This document shows positions 1 to 5,423 of a DNA stretch of 5,423 nt, one piece after another (the stretch's first letter is position 1; each line of letters begins with the position of its first letter). The notes under the pieces are model-generated. The model was not told the DNA's origin. It did no database searches and saw only the letters and a program-made list of their open reading frames with translations. The DNA is from Synergistaceae bacterium UBA5560 (GTDB lineage: Bacteria; Synergistota; Synergistia; Synergistales; Aminiphilaceae). The position numbers and the translations under genes were made by a program. Location: positions 297 through 5,719 of the forward strand of contig DIMS01000109.1 in the NCBI GenBank assembly GCA_002425685.1. The letters are read 5' to 3'.

Positions 1-603
1 CATCAGGTCCCCCGAGCCTGGGCCGTAACGGTCGTTGACCGCCTCCAGATTGTCCATGCCCAAAAGGGCTGCGCCGAAGAGCCACCCCTTCTCCTGCATT
101 TCATCGAGCTTCGCCAGCAGGGAGATCTCCGAGAGGCGTCGGTTGCCCACGTGCGTCAGATCGTCGGTGAGGGACATGTCGTGGAAGAGCGCCGCCATTT
201 CCATGGCGGTGAGCTTCTCGCTGTTATCGCTGAACACCTCCACAGCCCCCATCACGACTCCCCGTGCGTCGGTGATGGGCGAGACGCGGATGGACACGGG
301 AACCCGATGTCCCTCCTTGTGATGGAGAAAGACGTCCGCCTCGCGCATCTCTCCGTCCAGGAGCGTTTCCGCCAGCGGGCATGCGTTCTCGCAGAGGCAT
401 GTTCCCCGGTCGTCCACGTGGACGAGAATGTTGTCCGCGCAGCGGTGTCCCGTAACCTCCGCCGCAGTGTAGCCCGTGAGTTGTTCCGCCGCACGGTTCC
501 AGTAGATGATGATCCGCCGGGTGTCCGTCACGTAGACGCCGTCGTAGAGGCAGTCAAGGGTCTTCTTGTAGAGATCGGTGGTCCGGTGCAGTTCGCTCTC
601 CAT
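1..603 (-). CDS. PAS-GGDEF protein (diguanylate cyclase family), C-terminus cut by window edge
   Basis: The visible 201 residues form a cytosolic signalling protein with no membrane segment. Residues 8-125 are a PAS sensor domain: DGVYVTD at 21-27, then YWNRAAEQLTGY at 34-45. It carries a cysteine-rich loop with C55, C69, C71 and C75 (GTCLCENACPL). Residues 140-201 open a GGDEF domain: SLTDDLTHVGNRR at 144-156 matches the family start, and MDNLEAVNDRYG followed by GD matches the nucleotide-binding stretch. The GG[DE]EF active-site loop lies outside the window. GGDEF domains make cyclic di-GMP from two GTP. Here the first Asp of the family's DxD metal motif is Gly (G182), so activity is doubtful. 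The ATG start is supported by GGAGGG at 611-616, seven bases upstream. The gene is divergent from the HD-GYP gene at 1110. The domain calls are firm; the ligand and output are unknown. Confidence 0.9.
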   Translation of the reverse strand, partial: MESELHRTTDLYKKTLDCLYDGVYVTDTRRIIIYWNRAAEQLTGYTAAEVTGHRCADNILVHVDDRGTCLCENACPLAETLLDGEMREADVFLHHKEGHRVPVSIRVSPITDARGVVMGAVEVFSDNSEKLTAMEMAALFHDMSLTDDLTHVGNRRLSEISLLAKLDEMQEKGWLFGAALLGMDNLEAVNDRYGPGSGDLM

Positions 604-698
604 GCGCCATCCCTCCGTTCCGGGTCGCTCGCCGGGATTCTCGTTCCGACGGGCCGGAACGATGCGAGAGGTTCGGAATTTTTCTTTGCTTCAGCATC

Positions 699-727
699 AT
701 CATAGCGTATTGGAATCCGGAATGGAA
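699..727 (-). promoter_or_regulatory. Weak candidate promoter for the PAS-GGDEF gene
   Basis: On the minus strand a good -10 hexamer, TATGAT (699-704), lies in an AT-rich patch about 95 bases upstream of the ATG at 603. The sequence 17 bases further upstream (TTCCAT, 722-727) matches the sigma70 -35 consensus at only two positions. The -10 box alone makes this a candidate; an activator or another sigma factor might be needed. Confidence 0.25.
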
Positions 728-925
728 GGGGGGGAGCACGCACGCGGCGCGGCTATATGTCGCTACCGCACCTGTGATTGTACTTGTCGGGGCACCGCCA
801 CCGGATCAGGGAATGCTCCGCATTTTGGGGGTACCGTCTGTGCGACGGAGAGAACCACCCCGGGAACTCCGGGGGATGGTGACTCGTTTCCTTTCCGGGT
901 GTTCCTCGAAATCATGTCGCCGGGG

Positions 926-955
926 TTGTACGCTTTTTTTCAAAAAGTGTAAAAT
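926..955 (+). promoter_or_regulatory. Sigma70-type promoter for the HD-GYP gene
   Basis: TTGTAC (926-931) and TAAAAT (950-955) are separated by 18 bases. They match the -35 and -10 consensus at four and five of six positions. The spacer is AT-rich and includes a run of seven T, unlike the surrounding DNA. Transcription would begin near 961-963, giving a leader of about 148 bases before the ATG at 1110. Confidence 0.6.
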
Positions 956-1109
956 CAAAAAATATGATGACGAAGGCGTATCCGGCATCTCCAAAAAACA
1001 GGGGGAGAATCGGATCGGAGGGGGCAGGGCGGCGGTCGTGACCCCGTCCGAAGAGCGAGGGGAAGAGTCCGAGGAAGGGGGAGCGTGTCGTTTTCATGCG
1101 ACGACGGTC

Positions 1110-2330
1110 ATGAAGAAACCGAGAGCCTACATTCGTACCGTACCTGTCGACCAGATCTTCGACCATCCCGAGGCAACCCTGGCCAGTGATCTTGTTGTCG
1201 CAGGGGCCGTGCTGCTCTCCTGGGGAACCCGCGTGGAGGAGATCGGTGCCACGGAAAAGCAGCGCCAGAGCATCCTCCGAAAGTTGGAGAATGCGGGAAT
1301 CCGCGAAGTAAACCTCAAGTTCGGGGTGGAGGAGATGGACACCGAGGAGGTCTCCGCGCTCGTGCAATCTCTGGATGCCACGGTGCGCCTCGTGGACTTC
1401 GAGACCAACGAGCGGATTCTCCGCGGGCTTGCGGAGACCTTCGAGGCGCCTCCCGATGAGGGAAAACCTTTTTCCCTGGAGGGACTCCTCGCCGTGGCGG
1501 ACATGATCGAGGCGGAACTCGCCCGCACCTCCCAGGTGCTCATGTCCCTCAATGAGCCCAGGAACCACGAGGAATATCTCCACGTGCACTCCTTCAACGT
1601 ATCCCTTCTCGCGGGGTATCTGGCGAGGCGCGTCCAGTCCCTGGACGCGGCTTCCGCCCCCTTTCCCGAGGGGTTCGTTCGGGCCGCCATCGTGGCGGGT
1701 CTCTGCTTCGATCTGGGGAAACTGCTGATCCCGAAGGAGATCCTCGGTTCCCCCCGGAAGCTCACTCCCGAGGAATTCTCCCTGGTGCGGCACCACTCGC
1801 TGCACAGCGAGGAACTCGCCCGAAGGGCGGGCGTCACGGATCCCCTTGTTCTCTCGGCGATCCGGAGCCACCACGAACAGTTCGACGGCAAGGGCTACCC
1901 CGACGGCCTGTCGGGAAAGCAGATCCCCCTTCTCGCGAGCATCGTCCACGTGGCGGACGCCTTCGACGCCCTCACCACGAACCGGATCTACAAGAGTGCC
2001 GTTTCCGTGAAGGAGGCCCTGAACATCATCCTCTACTACAGTGGGGAGCATTTCGATCCCGACGTGTGCCGCTGTTTCATCTCCGGTATCGGCTTCTACC
2101 CTCCGGGGAGCGTGGTGCGCCTCTCGGACGAGCGGATCGCCACGGTGGTGTCCGCCTCGGAGGGCAATATGCTCCAGCCCAAGGTGTACGTGACCGACGA
2201 AAAGGGTGCGCGGGTCCCCCTGGATCTGTCGGGGAGCAAGATCTATATCAAGGAATGTCTTCAGATCGAGCGGAAGAAGGCCTACTCTGCCGCCCTGGAG
2301 GCCTATGGGGAGATCTTTCACCAGCTCTGA
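1110..2330 (+). CDS. HD-GYP domain protein (cyclic-di-GMP phosphodiesterase family) with a degenerate HD motif
   Basis: This is a predicted cytosolic protein of 406 residues. Residues 7-70 resemble the small N-terminal domain common ahead of HD-GYP domains (VPVDQI, LASDLVVAGAVLLSWGT, AGIREV). Residues 155-300 are the HD-GYP domain: H160, H229 (LVRHH), H254-H255 (SHHE), the GYP signature (FDGKGYPDG, 258-266), and D283 in VADAFDALTTNRIY. A tail with YPPGSVVRL follows, also typical. HD-GYP enzymes hydrolyse cyclic di-GMP to pGpG or GMP at a two- or three-metal centre. Here the HD dyad reads CFDLGK, so the metal-binding His is F200, and activity may be lost or altered. The ATG at 1110 fits the family N-terminus but has no clear Shine-Dalgarno sequence. 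An in-frame GTG at 1038, with AGGG eight bases upstream, would add 24 residues. The gene is monocistronic between its own promoter and terminator. Confidence 0.92.
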   Translation: MKKPRAYIRTVPVDQIFDHPEATLASDLVVAGAVLLSWGTRVEEIGATEKQRQSILRKLENAGIREVNLKFGVEEMDTEEVSALVQSLDATVRLVDFETNERILRGLAETFEAPPDEGKPFSLEGLLAVADMIEAELARTSQVLMSLNEPRNHEEYLHVHSFNVSLLAGYLARRVQSLDAASAPFPEGFVRAAIVAGLCFDLGKLLIPKEILGSPRKLTPEEFSLVRHHSLHSEELARRAGVTDPLVLSAIRSHHEQFDGKGYPDGLSGKQIPLLASIVHVADAFDALTTNRIYKSAVSVKEALNIILYYSGEHFDPDVCRCFISGIGFYPPGSVVRLSDERIATVVSASEGNMLQPKVYVTDEKGARVPLDLSGSKIYIKECLQIERKKAYSAALEAYGEIFHQL

Positions 2331-2362
2331 AGAGCGATCGGGGGCAACGGAATCAGGATTGT

Positions 2363-2403
2363 GCGGCGTGCCGGAGGATATCCCGGGCACGCCGCGCCTT
2401 TTT
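2363..2403 (+). terminator. Intrinsic terminator of the HD-GYP gene, between convergent genes
   Basis: A perfect 10-bp stem, GCGGCGTGCC (2363-2372) with GGCACGCCGC (2386-2395), encloses a 13-base loop that itself contains the palindrome GGATATCC. Three bases later comes TTTTT (2399-2403). It starts 33 bases after the HD-GYP stop codon. The T-run overlaps by one base the stop codon of the convergent flavoprotein gene. Read on the minus strand, the same hairpin lacks a T-tract, so it should terminate mainly plus-strand transcripts, though it could protect the 3' end of the minus-strand mRNA. Confidence 0.85.
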
Positions 2404-3563
2404 CATTCCTCCGGGATGAACGGTGCTCCCCAGTGCACGGCCCGGACGAAGGATGCACCGCCGAGCCGGAAGGCGGCGCGAAACAGGGATTTGCCCAGGG
2501 GGCCGAGGGGGAGATGCAGCCAGCATTTCGCCCGTGTCGTCCTGGCGAACTCGGCATGCATGCCCGCGAGGGACGTTTCGTAGCGCTCGAGGGGGTTCGC
2601 CCGTTCCGTCAGCGCTGCGGCGATGCTTCGGGCGGCGCAGAGCCCCGAGAGATGGGCGTAGAAAACGCCCTCTCCCGTGACGGGGTGAACGAATCCTGCG
2701 GCGTCGCCGACGAGGAGCAGGCGCTCCTTTCCGGAAGGAATCTGCAGGGACCCCTTTCGCCGTTCTCCGGCGAGGGGGACGAAGGCGCCCCGGAAGGTGC
2801 CCGGTGTTGGCGGCGGCGCGCCGACCCGGCGGAGAAGATCCCGGAGGAGCGCCGGATAGCGGCTCCAGGACGAAGGTTTTCCTTCGCCGCCGAGCCCCGC
2901 GAGAAGGCGTGTCCGTCCCGGGAAAAGCCATCCGTAGCCTCCGGGGGGAATGTTCCAGAAAAGGAAGGGGTGGTCCGGCCCTTCGGGCCACGCTGGCCGG
3001 GGAATGACCGCCTGGAGGGCGAAGGCGGAGGGACGCCGGTTGTCCTCGGGCAAAACAGCTGCAAGGGGCTTCCTTGAGGGGCCTTGCGTGCCGTCGGCGC
3101 CCACGAGAAAGCGTCCCCGGAGGAAACCGCCTCCGGCGAGGCGAACCGTCCCCGAGGAGGGGTCCACGTGCAGCGCCGTCGCTTCCGTGACGACGACGCC
3201 GAGGCGGCGGCTCCGCTCCCGGAGAAACGCGTCGTATCGACCCCGATGGACGAAGTGGAGGGGCGGGTCGATGCGCTCCTCGAAGGAGTCGCCGAGCCCG
3301 TAGGCGAAGGCGAAGCGCTCCGAAACGGCTTCGAGAAGCCCTTCCGCAGCGAGCGCTGCGGCGGAGAGGTCCAGCTCCTCCGCGAGAAGGCGGAGCGTTT
3401 TCGCGGAGAGGCAGCCGCCGCAGAGCTTGTCGCCTCCCGAGAGCCGGCGCTCCGCCAGAATCACGGAAAAGCCGCACGCCGCCAGCGCGGAAGCGCAGGT
3501 GCTTCCCGCCGGTCCTCCGCCGAGGACCACCACGTCTGCTTCCCGGAACGCCGCTTCCTCCAC
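2403..3563 (-). CDS. FAD-dependent oxidoreductase, geranylgeranyl reductase family
   Basis: This 386-residue flavoprotein has every landmark of the geranylgeranyl reductase / PHBH-like fold. A Rossmann dinucleotide motif (VVVLGGGPAGS) sits at 11-21 and the adenosine-ribose Glu (E38) ends the second strand. KLCGGCLS at 46-53 carries the family's conserved Cys region near the flavin. RGRYDAFL lies at 107-114, GADG at 155-158, YGWLFP at 210-215, and the second FAD motif LLVGDAAGFVHPVTGEG at 283-299. Relatives reduce isoprenoid double bonds or oxidise/reduce small cofactors and quinones; the substrate here cannot be read from sequence. There is no signal peptide or transmembrane helix. The start is GTG at 3563, with GAGAGGG six bases upstream. 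It lies 19 bases after the E1-like gene, so the two form one transcript. A plain annotation as NAD(P)/FAD-dependent oxidoreductase would also be correct. Confidence 0.9.
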   Translation of the reverse strand: MEEAAFREADVVVLGGGPAGSTCASALAACGFSVILAERRLSGGDKLCGGCLSAKTLRLLAEELDLSAAALAAEGLLEAVSERFAFAYGLGDSFEERIDPPLHFVHRGRYDAFLRERSRRLGVVVTEATALHVDPSSGTVRLAGGGFLRGRFLVGADGTQGPSRKPLAAVLPEDNRRPSAFALQAVIPRPAWPEGPDHPFLFWNIPPGGYGWLFPGRTRLLAGLGGEGKPSSWSRYPALLRDLLRRVGAPPPTPGTFRGAFVPLAGERRKGSLQIPSGKERLLLVGDAAGFVHPVTGEGVFYAHLSGLCAARSIAAALTERANPLERYETSLAGMHAEFARTTRAKCWLHLPLGPLGKSLFRAAFRLGGASFVRAVHWGAPFIPEE

Positions 3564-3582
3564 GGAAATCCCTCTCTTTCTC

Positions 3583-4422
3583 TCAGTTCAGGGGCAGGGT
3601 CTGCGCCTCCTGGACGCGCAGGTCGAACCAGAGCAGCCGGTGGCGGAGGATTCCCTCCATGCCGAGAAGGACCTTCACGGCTTCCGCTGCTTCAAGGGAG
3701 GAAACGAGCGCCGGGGTGAAGGGAGGATTGCCCGTTGTGATCTCCACCCCCTTGTCCGGTGCCTGGTCTCCCCAGAAATCCAGGAGCGTCCGGTCGCCGG
3801 GCAGAACGGTTCCCACCTGGCCCCAGAATCCGGCGATGGCGCCGTGCACTGCGGGAATGCCCATCCGGGCGCAGGCGTCGAAGAGGATCCTCCGGGAGCG
3901 GTGGTTGTCGAGGCAGTCCACCGCGACGCCGCATCCGTCGAGGAGCGAGGCGGCGTTGTCCGCGTCGAGAAAGCCCGGAAAGGGCGAGACCTCCACGGCG
4001 CCATTCACCGCCTTCGTCCGCTCCGCCGCCGCCAGGGCCTTGGCTTTCCCCAGGTCCGCCTCGGTACAGAGGATCTGCCGGTTCAGATTGTTGTCCGAGA
4101 AGGTGTCCCCGTCGATGAGGACGAGATGTCCCACCCCTGCCCGGGCAAGGAGTTCCACCACCAGCCCACCCAGGCCGCCGCAGCCCACCACCGCCGCTCG
4201 GGAGGCGAGGAGGCGGGCCTGTCCCGCAATGCCCAGCGTCCCCAGGCTCCGCTCGTAGCGCGAGGGAACGAGCCCCTTTTCCAGGGCGGCCCGCTCCACC
4301 GCTCCGGGAGCGATCTCTTCCCGGAGGGCGATCTTCCGGCACAGTTCCCAGGGGACGATGTCGAAACCGCCCCTATGCTCCGCGCTCCGCCGGAGTTCTT
4401 CGATTCCGTCTTCCAATGCCAT
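3583..4422 (-). CDS. ThiF/MoeB/HesA family E1-like adenylyltransferase lacking the zinc cysteines
   Basis: This cytosolic protein of 279 residues contains a single E1-like adenylation domain. Residues 1-54 are a helical N-terminal extension without recognised motifs. The core begins at RYERSLGTLGIAGQ (55-68), which contains the usual arginine finger. It continues with the nucleotide loop VVGCGGLGG (78-86), DGD (104-106), NNLNRQ (111-116), GKAKA (125-129), DCLDN (169-173) and GAIAGFWGQVGTV (194-206). Family members adenylate the C-terminal Gly-Gly of a ThiS/MoaD-like sulfur carrier, or another carboxylate. The region where MoeB and ThiF carry two CxxC zinc pairs here reads LLDFWGDQAPDKG and TTGNPP, and no Cys occurs after C184. 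No rhodanese domain is attached and no sulfur-carrier gene is visible nearby. The ATG start is backed by AGGAG nine bases upstream. The exact substrate is unknown. Confidence 0.88.
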   Translation of the reverse strand: MALEDGIEELRRSAEHRGGFDIVPWELCRKIALREEIAPGAVERAALEKGLVPSRYERSLGTLGIAGQARLLASRAAVVGCGGLGGLVVELLARAGVGHLVLIDGDTFSDNNLNRQILCTEADLGKAKALAAAERTKAVNGAVEVSPFPGFLDADNAASLLDGCGVAVDCLDNHRSRRILFDACARMGIPAVHGAIAGFWGQVGTVLPGDRTLLDFWGDQAPDKGVEITTGNPPFTPALVSSLEAAEAVKVLLGMEGILRHRLLWFDLRVQEAQTLPLN

Positions 4423-4506
4423 CGCGATCTTCTCCTCTCCGAACGACAGGCCCTCCGGCCGGGGTGCTGCCGCGGATCCTCATGTCTCCAGCGTCCGACC
4501 GCTCTT

Positions 4507-4535
4507 TCTGTTCGGCCCCGGACGAGCCCTGTCAA
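4507..4535 (-). promoter_or_regulatory. Candidate internal promoter upstream of the E1-like gene
   Basis: In the 131-base gap between larE and the E1-like gene, the minus strand carries a perfect -35 hexamer TTGACA (4530-4535). Seventeen bases downstream the sequence is AACAGA (4507-4512), a poor -10 box. The start of transcription would be near 4500, about 78 bases before the ATG at 4422. The rest of the gap shows no protein gene that I can support. Confidence 0.25.
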
Positions 4536-4557
4536 AAAAGCAGGCTCCCCGCCCTAC
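4534..4557 (-). terminator. Weak intrinsic-terminator-like hairpin at the end of larE
   Basis: On the minus strand the larE stop codon is part of a short GC-rich hairpin. GTAGG-G-C (4557-4551) pairs with GCCTGC (4545-4540) around the loop GGGGA, with one G bulged and one G-T pair. Six T follow directly (4539-4534). The stem is only about six pairs, so termination would be partial at best. Its 3' arm can alternatively pair with the downstream sequence CAGGGCTC (4531-4524). Confidence 0.35.
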
Positions 4558-5423
4558 GCGTCCGTACCGCCCCCGGTCGGCGCGGGAGACGGCGCTCCGA
4601 GGCCGAGTGCCTCGTTCAGACTCCCCCGGCGGTATCCTCCCAGGTCGAGGACCACGTGGCGGAACCCCAGGGAGGCAAACTCCCGAAGGAGCGCTTCCGT
4701 CGCTTCGGCCGTGACGAGACGGGGCATCGCCTCCGGAGAGATCTCGATGCGTGCCGTGTCGTCCATGTCCCGCACCCGGAGGTCCGTTCCGGAAGAGCAG
4801 AAGTGCCGAACCGCCGCCTCCGCGGCGCCCACACGGCGCAGCCGCTCTTCCGTCAGGGGGACGCCGTAGGGAATGCGCGAGGCCAGACAGGCCGCCGCGG
4901 GCTTGTTCCACGTGGACAGCCCCCACGCTTTCGAGATGGCCCGGATGTCCTCTTTGGTGAACCCGAGCTCCAGCAGGGGAGCGCGGACTCCCGCACTCCC
5001 CGGGGTGGGAGCGGCGAGTTCCCTCACCGCCCGGAGTCCCGGGCGGTAGTCCGCGAGATCGTCCGCATTCGAGCCCTCAAGTACCCAGGTAAGGCCCCGC
5101 TCCGCCGCCCAGGCGACGAGACGGAGGAAACGAAAGCGTTTGCAGTGGTAGCAGCGTTCCCCGTCGTTCCGGACAAAGGCTGGTTCTTCCAGCTCCGACA
5201 GGGGAAGAAAAAAGTGGGGCATGCCGAGCGCCGCCGCGAGGGTGGCGCAGTCCCCTCGCTCCTCCTCGGCGAGCGTGGCGGAAACGGCGGTCACCGCCGC
5301 CATTCGGCCCGGCCCGAGGGTGCGGAGAGCCGCCGCGGCAAGAAGCGTGCTGTCCACGCCGCCGGAAAAAGCCACGGCGACGCTTCCGAAGTCGCGCAAC
5401 AGGGTCGTCAGTGCGTCGAGGCG
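4554..5423 (-). CDS. larE: LarE, ATP-dependent sacrificial sulfur transferase (5' end outside window)
   Basis: LarE adenylates and then thiolates the dicarboxylated pyridinium mononucleotide made by LarB, giving up the sulfur of its own cysteine; LarC then inserts nickel to form the nickel-pincer nucleotide of lactate racemase and related enzymes. The visible 289 residues (numbered from the window edge) show the PP-loop FSGGVDST (19-26), RCYHCK (90-95), EGSNADDLADYRPG (116-129), LLELGFTKEDIRAISKAWG (150-168), WNKPAAACLASRIPYG (172-187) with the sacrificial Cys at 179, and DLGGYRRGSLNEAL (260-273) near the end. This matches the Lactobacillus enzyme in order and near length (about 276 residues), where the donor is C176. 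The frame is open to the window edge, and a TTG at 5399 lies too close to the PP-loop, so the true start is beyond the window. The stop is TAG. No larA, larB or larC is visible here. Confidence 0.92.
   Translation of the reverse strand, partial: RLDALTTLLRDFGSVAVAFSGGVDSTLLAAAALRTLGPGRMAAVTAVSATLAEEERGDCATLAAALGMPHFFLPLSELEEPAFVRNDGERCYHCKRFRFLRLVAWAAERGLTWVLEGSNADDLADYRPGLRAVRELAAPTPGSAGVRAPLLELGFTKEDIRAISKAWGLSTWNKPAAACLASRIPYGVPLTEERLRRVGAAEAAVRHFCSSGTDLRVRDMDDTARIEISPEAMPRLVTAEATEALLREFASLGFRHVVLDLGGYRRGSLNEALGLGAPSPAPTGGGTDA

Larger units (their letters stand above)
604..1109. other. Divergent intergenic region between the PAS-GGDEF and HD-GYP genes
   Basis: This 506-base gap holds no convincing protein gene. 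The plus-strand frame of the HD-GYP gene stays open upstream to about 774, but the translation there is Arg/Gly/Cys-rich without family resemblance and it crosses the promoter at 926-955. Two AT-richer patches (about 672-712 and 930-970) stand out from the GC-rich background and contain the promoter candidates listed separately. A small inverted repeat, CCCCGG-gaact-CCGGGG (858-874), lies about 50 bases upstream of the plus-strand -35 box and could be a regulator site; it has no T-tract, so it is not a terminator. I found no cyclic-di-GMP riboswitch core by eye on either strand. Confidence 0.6.

Noticed and set aside
774..1109. Extension of the HD-GYP protein by 112 residues to a start at 774
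   Set aside because: The added translation has no family similarity and would place the start upstream of the best promoter, at 926-955.
604..1109. A cyclic-di-GMP riboswitch in the divergent region
   Set aside because: The location would be fitting, but I could not find the conserved GEMM-type core by eye on either strand. A covariance-model search would settle it.
912..2390. A 492-codon minus-strand open frame antisense to the HD-GYP gene
   Set aside because: It lies opposite a gene with clear family motifs, runs through that gene's promoter and terminator, and its translation has no recognisable domain. Long antisense frames are common in GC-rich DNA.
2353..3477. A 374-codon minus-strand frame overlapping the flavoprotein gene
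   Set aside because: It is an Arg/Pro-rich out-of-frame shadow of the flavoprotein gene, which has both FAD motifs in its own frame, and it runs through the terminator.
4373..4483. A 36-codon minus-strand frame starting in the gap upstream of the E1-like gene
   Set aside because: I considered it as a ThiS/MoaD-like sulfur carrier. It has no C-terminal Gly-Gly, no beta-grasp-like pattern, and GGAG only three bases before the ATG, and it overlaps the E1-like gene out of frame.
4524..4557. A terminator/antiterminator attenuator after larE, from two mutually exclusive hairpins
   Set aside because: The alternative pairing partner lies downstream of the T-run, so it would be made too late to prevent termination.
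3427..4869. A 480-codon plus-strand open frame spanning parts of three minus-strand genes
   Set aside because: It is antisense to three genes with strong motif evidence, its product is rich in Arg, Pro, Gly and Ser without domains, and it spans an intergenic gap. It reflects codon bias of the real genes.
5397..5399. TTG as the start codon of larE
   Set aside because: The PP-loop begins only ten residues later, which is short for LarE, and the frame continues upstream with RLDALTTL, typical of the LarE N-terminal helix. The true start is probably outside the window.

Overview
The window is a gene-dense, GC-rich (I judge above 60 %) bacterial chromosome segment with five protein genes. The first and last run off the window edges. 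I see no tRNA, rRNA, insertion sequence, CRISPR array or phage-like gene. The combination of PAS-GGDEF, HD-GYP, LarE, a ThiF-like protein and a geranylgeranyl-reductase-like flavoprotein, with high GC and strong GGAGG-type ribosome sites, suggests an anaerobic bacterium. Synergistota, or a deltaproteobacterial-type anaerobe, is my impression only; no marker gene proves it.

Left half (1-2403): two cyclic-di-GMP genes face away from each other across a 506-base gap. On the minus strand is the front part of a PAS-GGDEF protein (1-603), cut off before its GGDEF signature. On the plus strand is a 406-residue HD-GYP protein (1110-2330), preceded by a good sigma70-type promoter (926-955) and followed by a strong intrinsic terminator (2363-2403). 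Both proteins lack one metal ligand expected of an active enzyme: the first Asp of the GGDEF domain is Gly, and the His of the HD dyad is Phe. The pair may therefore be a sensor/effector module rather than a plain synthase/hydrolase pair.

Right half (2403-5423): three minus-strand genes read in the order larE (sacrificial sulfur transferase for nickel-pincer nucleotide synthesis, 5' end outside the window), a ThiF/MoeB/HesA-type E1-like adenylyltransferase lacking the usual zinc cysteines, and an FAD-dependent oxidoreductase of the geranylgeranyl reductase family. The last two are 19 bases apart and surely co-transcribed. A 131-base gap after larE holds a weak terminator-like hairpin and a perfect TTGACA box, so the last two genes may also be transcribed separately from larE. 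LarE and E1-like proteins both activate a substrate as an adenylate before sulfur chemistry. A shared cofactor or sulfur-transfer role is possible but unproven. The HD-GYP and flavoprotein genes converge on the 2363-2403 terminator hairpin.
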